In this document: positions 6,542 to 17,900 of the stretch, piece by piece
Position numbering within the stretch: the first letter of the stretch is position 1
Layout: each line of letters begins with the position of its first letter
Notes under the pieces: generated by a model
The model's input: only the letters and a program-made list of their open reading frames with translations
The model's database searches: none
What the model was told of the DNA's origin: nothing
Position numbers and translations under genes: made by a program
From: a virus
DNA: 49,690 nucleotides
IMG/VR virus record: IMGVR_UViG_3300011113_000730
Location: 1-49,690 of that record
Reading direction: 5' to 3' (one strand)

Positions 6542-9500
6542 ATGGCAAGTCCGTTATTAGATTTAACAAATTCAGAAGGGTTTAGAAAAAAACTTTTGAC
6601 TAGGAACTTAACACCCTACGCAAAAGCACCAAACAGACCAACACTACCAATCGACACGGAATACGTTCAATCGAATTCGTCAGTTCAAGACAGTCCTGAT
6701 AAATTGATTGATGAACCTTCTTTTGCCAACAAATTATATCCACTTAATCAATATGGTAATGAAGGTGGATACGAACAAGTTCCCGATCCAGGAGCTTTAC
6801 TGAATACCAAATCTAATGAAGGGGAATATGGATTTCAGGATGCTAACATCCTTGACCAATCTAGTACTGAATCACAAAAGTGGAAACCCCTTAATGTTTT
6901 TTCTAATGGGAATCAACTTCCGTTAGACAGTGCACCTTTTTTTTCATCGGTAGATAGACCCTTAACTTCCAACAAGTCAAACAATCAACCGTATCCAACT
7001 ACGTTTGTATCATCAACTTACACGCCAGTATCGATATTGCTATCTCCCGATCCGAGTGGTAGTAATGGATTGTTGAGTCAAGACTCATTCATTGCACGTT
7101 TAGGAGCCCAAACTCTCAGAAAAGAATTTGAAGATAGAATCGCTGCACAAATACGACAGGACACCTTAGGAAGGGCAAACGTTCTGAACGTATCAAGTGG
7201 TACAGACATAGTCAACATATTGTCGGGTGTTGTTCCAATTATTGAACCTGTTTATACAATAACAGTAACCGCTAACCCGATACTAGCTGCAACAAATTTT
7301 GCATTAAGACTTGGAGGAAGTATACTACCTGTATCACCAATTCCTGGTTCATATTTTGACCCAAATGTTACATTAGGACAACCAACAACAATACAACAAA
7401 TATCAAACGCTTTTAGAAGAAGTGGTGTTGGTAAGTTCTTCAACCGATTAATGGGTGGTGGAGAGACTGGTTCCCAAATCATGTTTAATAACATGGGTGC
7501 GGGACAAAGGTCTAGGTTGTTCAAAAATATAGATTTCAACAGATACAAACCTAATTTTCCGAGAAACTTTTTCCAAAGACTTGGGGGGACACTTTTAGGT
7601 ACAGTATCTGATAATAGTAATTTTTACGTTGGAAGTATAACTTCTAACCCTTCTCAAATATTTTCTCCTGTTGGAGATGTCCCTGTCAATCAATTTGGAG
7701 TAGAACAACAATCACCTGTCTATGGTCCGTCAGAGTTAGCACAACTATATGAAGGACCAAGCCAATCAATCAGACTTGGTGCAAATGGACCCACATACAG
7801 TAATGGTGGAGGTATTGAAGGTGGGTTTACTTGGGTTTCACCAAAGTATAAGGGAAACGCTGGAAAGAAAGTTGGTATTGGTGGTGAAGTCACAGAAGAA
7901 GATGAGGATTTTAGACCATCATCATATGTTAATACTGAATCGGTAAACAATGAGTTCAGAAGTGGGTCTATTCTTGATAAAACACAAAGAATAATTGACA
8001 GTCAGCCACAAGGGGGTAAACGTCTCCAACACGTTGGAAACGCTATCGACCAAGTAAGTAAAGTGTTCAATGATGGATATAAAGAACTCACAAAGGGTTC
8101 AAGAGTATACAGATATGTGGGGGCTATAGGTCAGGAGGTTGGTACGGAGTACTGTCGAGTATTTGCTAAAGATATACCATATCTACAATATAACGACTTA
8201 CAAAAACAAGATGGTATTACAACTGAAGGACGAAGGTTTGCGTATTCAGTGTTGGATAAGACTTACAACCTTAATATCGTACCCAATAAACAAGAAGGAG
8301 GACAGGATTCATCGAATATTGTTGGAACAATTAATAATGCGGTTGCTAAAAAATACATGTTCTCTTTGGAGAATTTGGCATGGAGAACTTCTAACACACC
8401 TGGATTTTCGACCGCAGATTTAGCGGTATGTGAAAGAGGTCCAAATGGTGGAAGGGTAATGTGGTTTCCACCGTATGGATTGACATTCAGTGAAAACGTA
8501 TCTTCGAATTGGAATCAATCCGATTTTTTGGGTCGTCCAGAACCAATTTATACTTACAAAAATACATCGAGAACAGGTACATTACAGTGGAAAATTGTAG
8601 TAGACCACCCATCAGTTCTTAACGTAATTGTTAATAAGGTCTTGGGTAACGAAACAAATAAGACTCGTGTTGATAGTATCTTAGAATCTTTTTTTGCTGG
8701 TTGTAGAAAATATGATATCTATGAGTTAGCAAAAAAATATGTGACGGTAAATCCAAATGATTTGTTCGAATTACAACAAGCAATTTCTTCAAAAGAAATG
8801 AGTCGAGAACAAATTGTCTATACTCGTGGAACAATCGAAACTGGTGCATTCTCACCAGGATCGGAAGCCCAACCACTTGCTCAAGAAGGTGGAGGAGGAA
8901 ACACAAACTTAAACTTCGACAAATATTTACAACTAGGTTTTTATTTCGGAAATGATTATCCCAAACCAAAAACAAGTATAAATTATACTACTGAATACCC
9001 AAGATATAGTGAGGAAGTAGCAACAGAGTATTCCAAAAAAACGAATGCTCAAGAAACAAAGACGTTTTTTGATACAACAGTAACTCCGAATTATGAGGCT
9101 ATGAATGAGTTTGCAATTGATTTAGGTAAACAATTGGGAACCAATGAAGGAACTGTAACTGTATATATTAGTTCTAGTTGTTCTGCACCTCAAACTGAAT
9201 CATATAATCTTGAATTATCAAAACGTAGAATAGAAGCAACTATTAGGTTTTTTCAAGAAAACGATGCAACGAAAACTTTCATCACTCAAAACCGATTGAT
9301 GGTTAAAGAGGACCCCGAAGCTGGTGCTCTTGGGGAAAGGGCAGTGTCAAATCCCAAGAAAAGTAATTTGACTAATGGTCCATATATTGATTCTCTTGAA
9401 CCTAACGGAAAAACATTCGATTGTAGCGATAGTAACCCTAGTGCGGATGGTGGAGATACTCCAGTGGGTGCTAAAGAAGTTTTTACAGTTGGTGCAATGG

Positions 9501-11638
9501 CTTGTAGAAGATCATTCATTTCGAAAATAGTCCCAAATCTGAAAGCCCCTCAGACTGGGCCCAATGGACAAGGGACACCAGCAACACAGACAAATCCAAC
9601 GACAAGTTCAAGTACAATTCCAATTCTGATTGGAAATGTTGTTACTCAGACTGTAACTGAACCAGTTATTGAACAACGATGGGAACCTAGAGATAACATC
9701 ACTAAAAAAGTGGTGAGAGTTTTATTATCTGAGTGTGACTATTTTGAAACTATAAAAGCCGAAACTCCGATGGTGTATGATAACCTAAAAGACAAGTTAA
9801 AGTTTTTTCAACCGTCTTTTCATTCAATGACTCCTGAGGGATTGAATTCAAGATTAACCTTTCTGCAACAATGCATGAGACCTGGGGATACCATACCAAC
9901 AGTTAAACAATCCACACAAGGAGGTAAACCCGAATTACAGTATAATAATGCAACTAACACATCCTTTGGAGCACCTCCAGTGTTAGTATTGAGAGTTGGA
10001 GATTTTTACAACACAAAAATTATTCCAACATCACTAGCAATAACCTATGAGGGATTGGACATAAATCCCGAAGGAATCGGTGTTCAACCGATGATTGCAA
10101 ACGTTTCGTTATCATTCAACTTTGTAGGAGGAAGTGGATTGAAAGAATCAGTTGACAAGTTACAGAATGCTCTGACCTTCAATTATTATGCTAACACTGA
10201 AATTTATGATGAAAGGGCGGATGCTACTGATATAGAGTCTTCAAAAATATTGGACCAAATATTTTTAGCAGGACAAGTTCCACCACCCATACCTGGTGTC
10301 AATAGTGCAGCACCAAATAATGGTCAAGATAACAACAATACTATTGGTACGATAGTCAGTTCTTTGATAGATGTTAATGGAACTACAACAGGTGTTATAA
10401 GTTATAGTGGATTCATGGATAAAGTTGTAAGTAACACTCAAACATACTTCACAAATGTTGTCAACAAAACCAAAGAAAGTGTCAATCAATACAACAATGC
10501 AGTAAGACAACAGTGGTTGTTAGAAAGAAATTATACTCAAGGAAATTTTAATGTATCTCCCGATCCAGTAGTGTTGTTTGGTAAACCTAATAATGTTGAG
10601 AAAAGATTTGATGAAATATTTGCGGAACTTGATAAAAATATTAAAGATGATGAAGAAGGATTCATTAAGTATGTTTCGGAACCATCCAAAAATTTATCAC
10701 CAAAATTAATTAGAACTCTTAAAGAAAATTATAGAAATTTTGTATCAAGGAAAAGAGGTTCATTTCAAAATGGTATTTCAACGATTACACAGAGTTTGGT
10801 AAATGAAGAACAGACATATCTACAAACTCTTGGTAGATTGAATACAATACTGTTCGACCCCACAGATTCCAATAAGGGTACAGACGGTCTCCAAGCTAAA
10901 AATGGGCCCGTCACAATATATGTGACATCAGGAACTTTAGACGTTCATCCGAATTCAGTAGGAGATACATATTCGGAATTAGTACAAGACACGAATAAAA
11001 TACGAGAAGATATTGCCGCGTTCAATACAATAATTCAGGGTAAAAAATCATTTGTTTATCCTGCGAATAATAACACATACGAAGGAAGATTAGTGTTCGA
11101 AACTGTTAATGGAAAATCAAATGCTGTGACAGTCGAACAAGTTTTCCTACCATTCAGTACAAATCCTCTTTTAGGAAATAATGTTGAAAGAAGAGTATAT
11201 ATGATTGTTTCCGATGATGTTGTTGATGAGAAAAAATATGAAACCTTTAAACAACAACTGATTGGAAATATCCTCGGAAATAAAGCGTTACTCGGAGACG
11301 GGTCTGTTGACATTGAAGACATATTTGATACATATTGGTTAAGAATCGCGAGACCTGTTTTCTTGGAAGAGAATAATATAACAAAATCATTTATAGAAAA
11401 TTTAGAAAAAAATGATTTGAAAGATTATTTAATTTATACACCATTTGATTTGAAAAAAGAAAGAAATCTAACCTTTACAACAGAAAATTCTGCGGATAGT
11501 GGACAATTGAAATCACAAGAAAATATGATAAAAGGGTTAGCAAATACTACAAATCAAAATACGAATGTACTAACTTGGAATGATGTAAACGGTAACGACG
11601 CTACGGGAGCATATATATCTAAAGCAAAACTTAACTAA
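6542..11638 (+). CDS. Giant baseplate protein with OmpA-like segment
   Basis: The 1698-aa structural protein has a low-complexity, Asn/Ser/Pro-rich first 250 residues. Residues about 608-735 contain GRVMWFPPYGLTF, FLGRPEPIYTYKNTSRTG and LQWKIVVDHPSVLN, which recall baseplate and tail-tube-initiator proteins. Residues about 841-935 read like an OmpA/Pal-type peptidoglycan-binding domain: a TVTVYISSSCS strand, then YNLELSKRRIEATIRFF (compare Y-N-x-x-LS-x-x-R-A), then RLMVKEDPEAGALGE. Residues about 1140-1230 contain GAPPVLVLRVGDFYNTKI and a Y-E-G-L strand pattern reminiscent of gp48/gp54-type proteins. It is translationally coupled to the next gene by a TAATG overlap at 11638. It probably forms part of the central baseplate and may touch peptidoglycan. 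The baseplate role is inferred from context; the OmpA-like call is moderate. Confidence 0.65.
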   Translation: MASPLLDLTNSEGFRKKLLTRNLTPYAKAPNRPTLPIDTEYVQSNSSVQDSPDKLIDEPSFANKLYPLNQYGNEGGYEQVPDPGALLNTKSNEGEYGFQDANILDQSSTESQKWKPLNVFSNGNQLPLDSAPFFSSVDRPLTSNKSNNQPYPTTFVSSTYTPVSILLSPDPSGSNGLLSQDSFIARLGAQTLRKEFEDRIAAQIRQDTLGRANVLNVSSGTDIVNILSGVVPIIEPVYTITVTANPILAATNFALRLGGSILPVSPIPGSYFDPNVTLGQPTTIQQISNAFRRSGVGKFFNRLMGGGETGSQIMFNNMGAGQRSRLFKNIDFNRYKPNFPRNFFQRLGGTLLGTVSDNSNFYVGSITSNPSQIFSPVGDVPVNQFGVEQQSPVYGPSELAQLYEGPSQSIRLGANGPTYSNGGGIEGGFTWVSPKYKGNAGKKVGIGGEVTEEDEDFRPSSYVNTESVNNEFRSGSILDKTQRIIDSQPQGGKRLQHVGNAIDQVSKVFNDGYKELTKGSRVYRYVGAIGQEVGTEYCRVFAKDIPYLQYNDLQKQDGITTEGRRFAYSVLDKTYNLNIVPNKQEGGQDSSNIVGTINNAVAKKYMFSLENLAWRTSNTPGFSTADLAVCERGPNGGRVMWFPPYGLTFSENVSSNWNQSDFLGRPEPIYTYKNTSRTGTLQWKIVVDHPSVLNVIVNKVLGNETNKTRVDSILESFFAGCRKYDIYELAKKYVTVNPNDLFELQQAISSKEMSREQIVYTRGTIETGAFSPGSEAQPLAQEGGGGNTNLNFDKYLQLGFYFGNDYPKPKTSINYTTEYPRYSEEVATEYSKKTNAQETKTFFDTTVTPNYEAMNEFAIDLGKQLGTNEGTVTVYISSSCSAPQTESYNLELSKRRIEATIRFFQENDATKTFITQNRLMVKEDPEAGALGERAVSNPKKSNLTNGPYIDSLEPNGKTFDCSDSNPSADGGDTPVGAKEVFTVGAMACRRSFISKIVPNLKAPQTGPNGQGTPATQTNPTTSSSTIPILIGNVVTQTVTEPVIEQRWEPRDNITKKVVRVLLSECDYFETIKAETPMVYDNLKDKLKFFQPSFHSMTPEGLNSRLTFLQQCMRPGDTIPTVKQSTQGGKPELQYNNATNTSFGAPPVLVLRVGDFYNTKIIPTSLAITYEGLDINPEGIGVQPMIANVSLSFNFVGGSGLKESVDKLQNALTFNYYANTEIYDERADATDIESSKILDQIFLAGQVPPPIPGVNSAAPNNGQDNNNTIGTIVSSLIDVNGTTTGVISYSGFMDKVVSNTQTYFTNVVNKTKESVNQYNNAVRQQWLLERNYTQGNFNVSPDPVVLFGKPNNVEKRFDEIFAELDKNIKDDEEGFIKYVSEPSKNLSPKLIRTLKENYRNFVSRKRGSFQNGISTITQSLVNEEQTYLQTLGRLNTILFDPTDSNKGTDGLQAKNGPVTIYVTSGTLDVHPNSVGDTYSELVQDTNKIREDIAAFNTIIQGKKSFVYPANNNTYEGRLVFETVNGKSNAVTVEQVFLPFSTNPLLGNNVERRVYMIVSDDVVDEKKYETFKQQLIGNILGNKALLGDGSVDIEDIFDTYWLRIARPVFLEENNITKSFIENLEKNDLKDYLIYTPFDLKKERNLTFTTENSADSGQLKSQENMIKGLANTTNQNTNVLTWNDVNGNDATGAYISKAKLN

Positions 11639-11961
11639 TGGCATATCAATATTGGAATAGATACAGTGATTTTCTTATTAATGGGGAACAAACAGTCGTT
11701 CCCTTTGTTTACCTGCCTCAAAAACCGACGGATAAAGCATTTATCTACAAAGTTGCTAAAAGTAGATTAGATAAAGTTTCCCAAGAATTTTATAATTCAC
11801 CTGTATTTAGCTGGTTGATACTCCAAGCAAATCCCCAATTCGGAGGTCTTGAAAATAATATTTATGATGGTGCGGTATTGATTATACCATTTCCGTTATT
11901 ACCATCTTTACAAGATTATAAGGCTGCAATAGAAAATCATTTTTATTATTATGGTAGGTAA
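11638..11961 (+). CDS. Small baseplate protein, gp53/LysM-like
   Basis: The 107-aa protein contains IYKVAKSRLDKVSQEFYNSP, then FSWLILQANPQFG, then NNIYDGAVLIIPFPL. This is the pattern of LysM-like tail proteins such as P2 gpX and T4 gp53: Y-x-V, rLD-x-x-a-x-x-fY, W-x-I-x-x-aNp, and G-x-x-L-x-IP. Such proteins link the hub to the wedge ring in baseplates. T4 gp53 is longer (196 aa), so only the core module is present. The start ATG overlaps the upstream stop (TAATG), and the 3' end overlaps the next gene by 11 nt, so the three genes are very likely translated as one coupled unit. Good family-level confidence; exact equivalence to gp53 is inferred. Confidence 0.72.
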   Translation: MAYQYWNRYSDFLINGEQTVVPFVYLPQKPTDKAFIYKVAKSRLDKVSQEFYNSPVFSWLILQANPQFGGLENNIYDGAVLIIPFPLLPSLQDYKAAIENHFYYYGR

Positions 11962-14900
11962 CACACAAGCGGACACAAGTGGAAATATTTTAGTTGAGTT
12001 GGACGAAAACAATATTATTGTAGTTGACCCAAACAAAACTACTGATAATTTCGGGAACATCAAGGAAAGGCTTGTTGACCACGAAAACCTTGTGATGTAT
12101 GCCAACTTGGAGGCTGATGTCTTACCACGAACAAAATTGTCGGTTGGTGGAAGCCCTAATGATAGAATCCAGACTATCTCTGTTGCAAAAATGAATTTTC
12201 TGAAACCCACTAAAAATTCATATCTCGGAACAGGTTATTATGATGAGATGACTGGTGAAAATACGACACAATTCAAAGGAGAGAATCAAAAAGCTGCAAT
12301 AGCTCAGCCTGCGACTGATAGTACTAACCCTTATGTACTCGAGACAGTTGTCAATCAAAAGGACGTAATTGATAACGGATTATTGGGTATTACATCGATT
12401 AATATCAAAACATCATCAAATTTCATTCCATCGGTGGACATATTATTGGAGGATGTTCAAGGGAAAGGATTGTTTCAGTTAGGTAATAATTCACCTTATT
12501 CTGCCTTCTTCAACTTACCGTACCCACAATTCTATCTTACACTCAAAGGATATTATGGACAAGCAATAAGATATCAACTCAACTTGAAAACTTTTCACGC
12601 TTCATTCAATGGATTTAGTGGAAATTATCAGGTTAGATTAAATTTTGTAGGATACAAATTCAATATCTTGAATGAAGTGGCAATGGGTCACCTATTGGCA
12701 ACTCCTCACATGTATAGTCAAAGGTTCGATGTCACCCAAACAGTGGATGGTCCTCAACAACCTAATAAAGCAGCTGAGTCTCAAGCAAGTACTCAAGCTG
12801 AAAGAGGGGCAAATAATTTAGGTTCTAATGAAGCAGTTGTCACCCAACTTGTAGCTGAAAAAGGATATCAGAAAATATTGGAAGTTTACAGTGAATACAA
12901 AGCTAAAGGATTAATAGCCCCTGATTTTCCAGAGTTAACATTAGTTCAACTAATGAATAAGTTGGAAACTTTTGAACAACTAATTGCGGATTCGTTTGAT
13001 AAAACTGAAGTAGAGTCATTGACGAATATTAGAAACTACAAGTCGGTTCTTACACAGTATTTTGCAGCAATTAGAGGATCGAACACATCCTGGTTTAATA
13101 GGAATTTAAATCCAAGACCAATAGTCCTCAAAAATGGTCAAAAATTATATGTATTTAAAGACTTGTCAAAAGAAGCTAAGGAAATTGAGATAAGTCAATT
13201 ACAAGGGGATATTATAAAATTCAACGATGTGTTGGCAAGCAATCCGACGTTGGGGTCCAAAGGGGCGGCACCAATTCCAAATCCTATAAAATATGATATG
13301 ATTGAGGCAACAGCACCAGTGTTTTCGGAAGTTAATTGGAGAGAAACAACTAGAATCCAAACAGGAATTGTTAACCCGAGTACTGTGGATGAAACTCAAA
13401 CAAAGATTAACTTAACAAAGTTTTTTGTTCCTACATCTATAGAATTACCCAAAAACCCATCTGGAATTATTGAAACATTGGAGCTTTTAGCTATAGGTAC
13501 TTTAGTTAAAGAAAAATGGTTTGTATTTGAAGACGAAGGACGATTCGACAAAGAAATTGCCTCACTTGAAACTCAAGCCAACAAAAAACTATCTGATTAC
13601 GAAAGTCAAATTACTACAGCACTATTAAGAAAAGTTGAGGATACTGCTACGGGTCTCGGGTTCAAACCCACTGTGAGAAATATGTTAGCGGTTATTATGG
13701 CATCTGCAGAAGGTTTCATTCGTCTTTTGGATGATGTTCATACGAATGCGTGGGACGTGAAGTATGACCCTGTTAGAAAACAAGCGATTTTGAACGACTT
13801 GGCTTCAGCACCAAGTTCTGATTCTCAAGATGATTTGAAATTAGGTGCAAACGCAATTGATGAAATTGGTGGATTAAAGTTAGCTGAAATACCAGTTTAT
13901 CCTTGGCCACAATTTTTTGTTGAAACTCAAGATGAAAAAAACAAATTTCAATTGAAATACATAGCGGACCCATCTGTTGTGGATTTGACACAAGGATATC
14001 TTTTTGACAAATGGCCGGAAGTTGAATTTGTCGAGGAATATATGAAGGGATTAACACAAAAGTTTCAGAATCCTACTGCTCCTCCACCATTAGATAATGA
14101 ACGGGATACTAATATTATTAACATCAATGCGATTGAATTTCCGTCGGCGGGATTGGCGTATTCGAACAAAGAAGAAATAAAGTTTTTTTATGAAATATGG
14201 GAAAGACAATTTTTAACTTCTCGTTATTCTGGATTTATAAGGGGAAACTCGAATCAGATTAATGAATTGATTACATTAAACACGGAGGCAGAAGCTAATA
14301 ATATTATTTCGAAACTTGGAATAAGTTCTCCATACTTAACATTGAAACTAAAAAACTTCAATTTAAATGCTTCTGACTACCCTGAATTCTTGAGAACAAT
14401 ATCAAACTCAGGGACAGGTAGAGCTTATCAAGATTTTATTAGAGATTTTTTCGTGACTCCATATATTAAAAGGATAACTGAAAAATCGTTCGAAATTGTC
14501 AGTACTTTGGATTTAGGTAAAATACCTCAAACCGCAACGAAATCAGAAGCACTAAGATCTTTAGTAGTCAATGCGCCAAATGACCCTTTAATTGTAGATA
14601 CTTTACCTTACACAGACCAAACTTGGTGTATTAACAATTTAAACCAGGGAAATAGTGCTTTGTCCAATCAAGTTTATAATACAAACAAGTCTTTGACTAT
14701 TTTTGAGCCAAGAAGAATTATTGCAAACTTTACCGACGTGTATAACTACACAACAAATAGACCTGTAACAAATTTCTCATATATATTAAATCAAAATCCG
14801 ACTGAGACTATTGACACGACTGGAATTTCTTCATACACAACATACGGACCTCTTGGACTCAGTGCATTTTATCTGAACAGAAACCCTCAGGATTTTGTTG

Positions 14901-17900
14901 CGACTGAAGGATATATCAATGGTACTACTCCTACGAGAGCTTTCAGTCCAAGAAGTACTACTTCAATGTTGAATACTCCTTACTTTATAAATGCAGTACA
15001 AAACGGAGTTTATAATTCTAGGTTGTCAGGAATATCTTATCCGTATGTTCAAGCGGCATATATGTTCCTGAATTCATTACCTTTAGCAACTTTAAGGGAA
15101 AAATACAAATCTGTTTCGAACAATATTACAACCGATTTGGATTACATATCCTCAACATTCAAAAAATTTGGTGCGATTCATAAGTTACCATATGCTTGGA
15201 TTTTAAAATATGGTTCGATTTGGCACAGGTACAAAAAATACAAAGAGTCAAATATTGATATATTGGAAAGTGCTTGGAAAAATTTCGATTATGCGGGGAA
15301 TTTCTATCCAGTCACAAGCGCTGTAACCGAAACATATGAATTCAAGTATTCGAATGTCGATACAAAAATAACACTTCAAAGTGAAGGGGTAACTCAAATC
15401 CAGATGCAAGTCGGATTTTATCCTAAAGTTATTAATGACTTCAACGTTTTTTTAAACGGATATGATTTGTATGAAAATTATACGAGTGAGGAAATTCAAC
15501 AGAGTGTCAACTCTGGAATGAAATTATATAATTTCGGTTCATCAAACATCGATAGCGCTAAACAAGGAGATAAAAATTTAAGATTAACAACATGGTCGAT
15601 TTTACTACCAAACATAACTCTTAGACCTCCAATTGATTGTAATCCGAAAGATAATACTGTTGGTGATGATTACTTTGTTATTCCATCATTTGGTACACCA
15701 TTTAATCAAACAGTGGATTCTTGTATCAGTGACCAAACAACATCTCCAACAACTGTTGTAAATTTAACTAACAATCCGAACATGTACAATGGGTCGGTCA
15801 GATGTTTATGGTCAGCCCCTAACTATGGTTATTTTGATAGTAATCAATTGGCCTTCCCTCAACCTGATTCATATCTAACTTCAATCACGAATGGTAATAG
15901 TCAAACACCATTATATTTTCTCACACAAGACAACTATACAAAAATAGAAGAAGTGTTTTCTGTTTTCGAAAAGAAAATTTTAGATTCGTTCGAAACTGAA
16001 TTTTTAAATTTTTGTAAACCAATTGGTAACGCTTCAACAGGTAGAAATATTGTAACTTTTGGACAGTCACCTGTGGACCCTAATGCTACTTTTAAAAACT
16101 TTCAATCATTATTCAGAAGTTTAATGGTGGTACCAGCTAAAACGAAAACGGAAACTGATGAGTTGTATTTTAACAATGTAATTAATAATCAATATTCACT
16201 ATTCCAAAATGGTATAAAATCATTTATGGAATATGATGTGATATTCAAATATGGTAATCCGTCCAACTACGAAAGGAGAATTTTCGATTCTTACTTATCT
16301 CACAACAATACTCAAGAAGTTGTCGACCCAATTACTTTCGAACCTTACGTACCTAATTCTCTCCCTAGTGCTGGTGGTAATTTATCATTAAGTCAATCTC
16401 AAATTAATAATAGACAAGCTTGGACCGCTTTGGAAACGGAAGTAGGGTTCTCGACAATTCCTAACGTTAGGTATAGTTCAATAGGGTCTTATATCACAGA
16501 TTTCTTTATTGATAACAATATAGCCTTCACTAGTGAAAATGTTACATTGTTAGCACCTATTATCAAAATGTACGCCACTCAAAAATTAAATAACCCAAAT
16601 CTGAACGCGGCACAATTTCAAAATCAACTTAGTCAATATCTTAACAGAGAAACATTGATTCAAAACAACTTTTTGAATGGAGTTCTTAGTAGATTAAGAA
16701 AAGATTTACCAGACCAAGTACAATTACCTGAACGTGTAATTAATAGTGTCATCACTGGAGACCAAAGTAAGGTCGAAAATTATGAGGTTTTCAAATCGTT
16801 GAATGACAAGTGGATTGCTGGTGGGGATTGGAAAACCAAAACTTTATTCGAAGATATGTTATTTTTGGATAGAGCATCAAGAAATATTGGTGATAGTATA
16901 TTACTCGATATTTTTGATTTGAAATATATGTTTGGTGTTGGAGGTAAAACTCCTGGTGATTTTTCTCTTAATCAAGCCATGAGTGTTTTCACTTTTATAA
17001 GTGGTATTTTGATTAAAAATAATTTTGTTGTGATGCCACTTCCAGCATATGTAAATTTCTACAATATTCAAGATGTTGATGTGAGTGCTACTCCAAGACT
17101 TGATAGACCAGAACAATTTGCAAATAATTTATGGGGGACATTTTTGGATGTAGATTATAGAAATTCGGGACCAAAGATGGTCTGTTTCTATGCTGGAAAA
17201 CCTTCACAATACTTGAAATTACCTAAAGGAGATTCTAAATATAGAGACGATGCTTTTGAAATGAGAAGAGCTTCTGGTAATCCATTGTTAGAAGACCAAC
17301 AAGGAAAAAAGGATTGGGCTCTTTCAAACAAGTGTGTCGGATTCAATGTCGATGTTGGAATTAGAAATCAGAACATTTTTTATTCCATGACAGTTTCTCA
17401 AGATAATGGGGTTGCAACATCTGAATCAATTAACGTTCAACTTAATATGGTAAATCAAGCTTCAGGAAGACAGATAGCCACACAAAATAATAGTTTATAT
17501 AACCTATATAAAAATAGGTCATATAAATGTTCGATAACAAGTTTGGGAAATGCTCTGATACAACCCACAATGTATTTCAATTTACGACATGTTCCTATGT
17601 TTGATGGACCATACTTAATTACTGAGGTAAATCATTCAATTCAACAAGGGTCATTCCAAACTACATTTGATGGAACTAGACAAGGTTATTTCGATTTACC
17701 TACTATAGATAGTTTCCTACAAAGTATCAATCAGAATTTGATTACAAAGTTGGAAGAAATACTTAAAATAAATAAGGATCAAATAAAAATTGAAGCTACA
17801 ACTGATAACGAAAAATCGAATGAAGTTGTACAAAAGGCGGATAACACAAAGGACACAACAAATTCTTGTGTTTCAAAAATAACCGCGCCAGTTTATGTAA

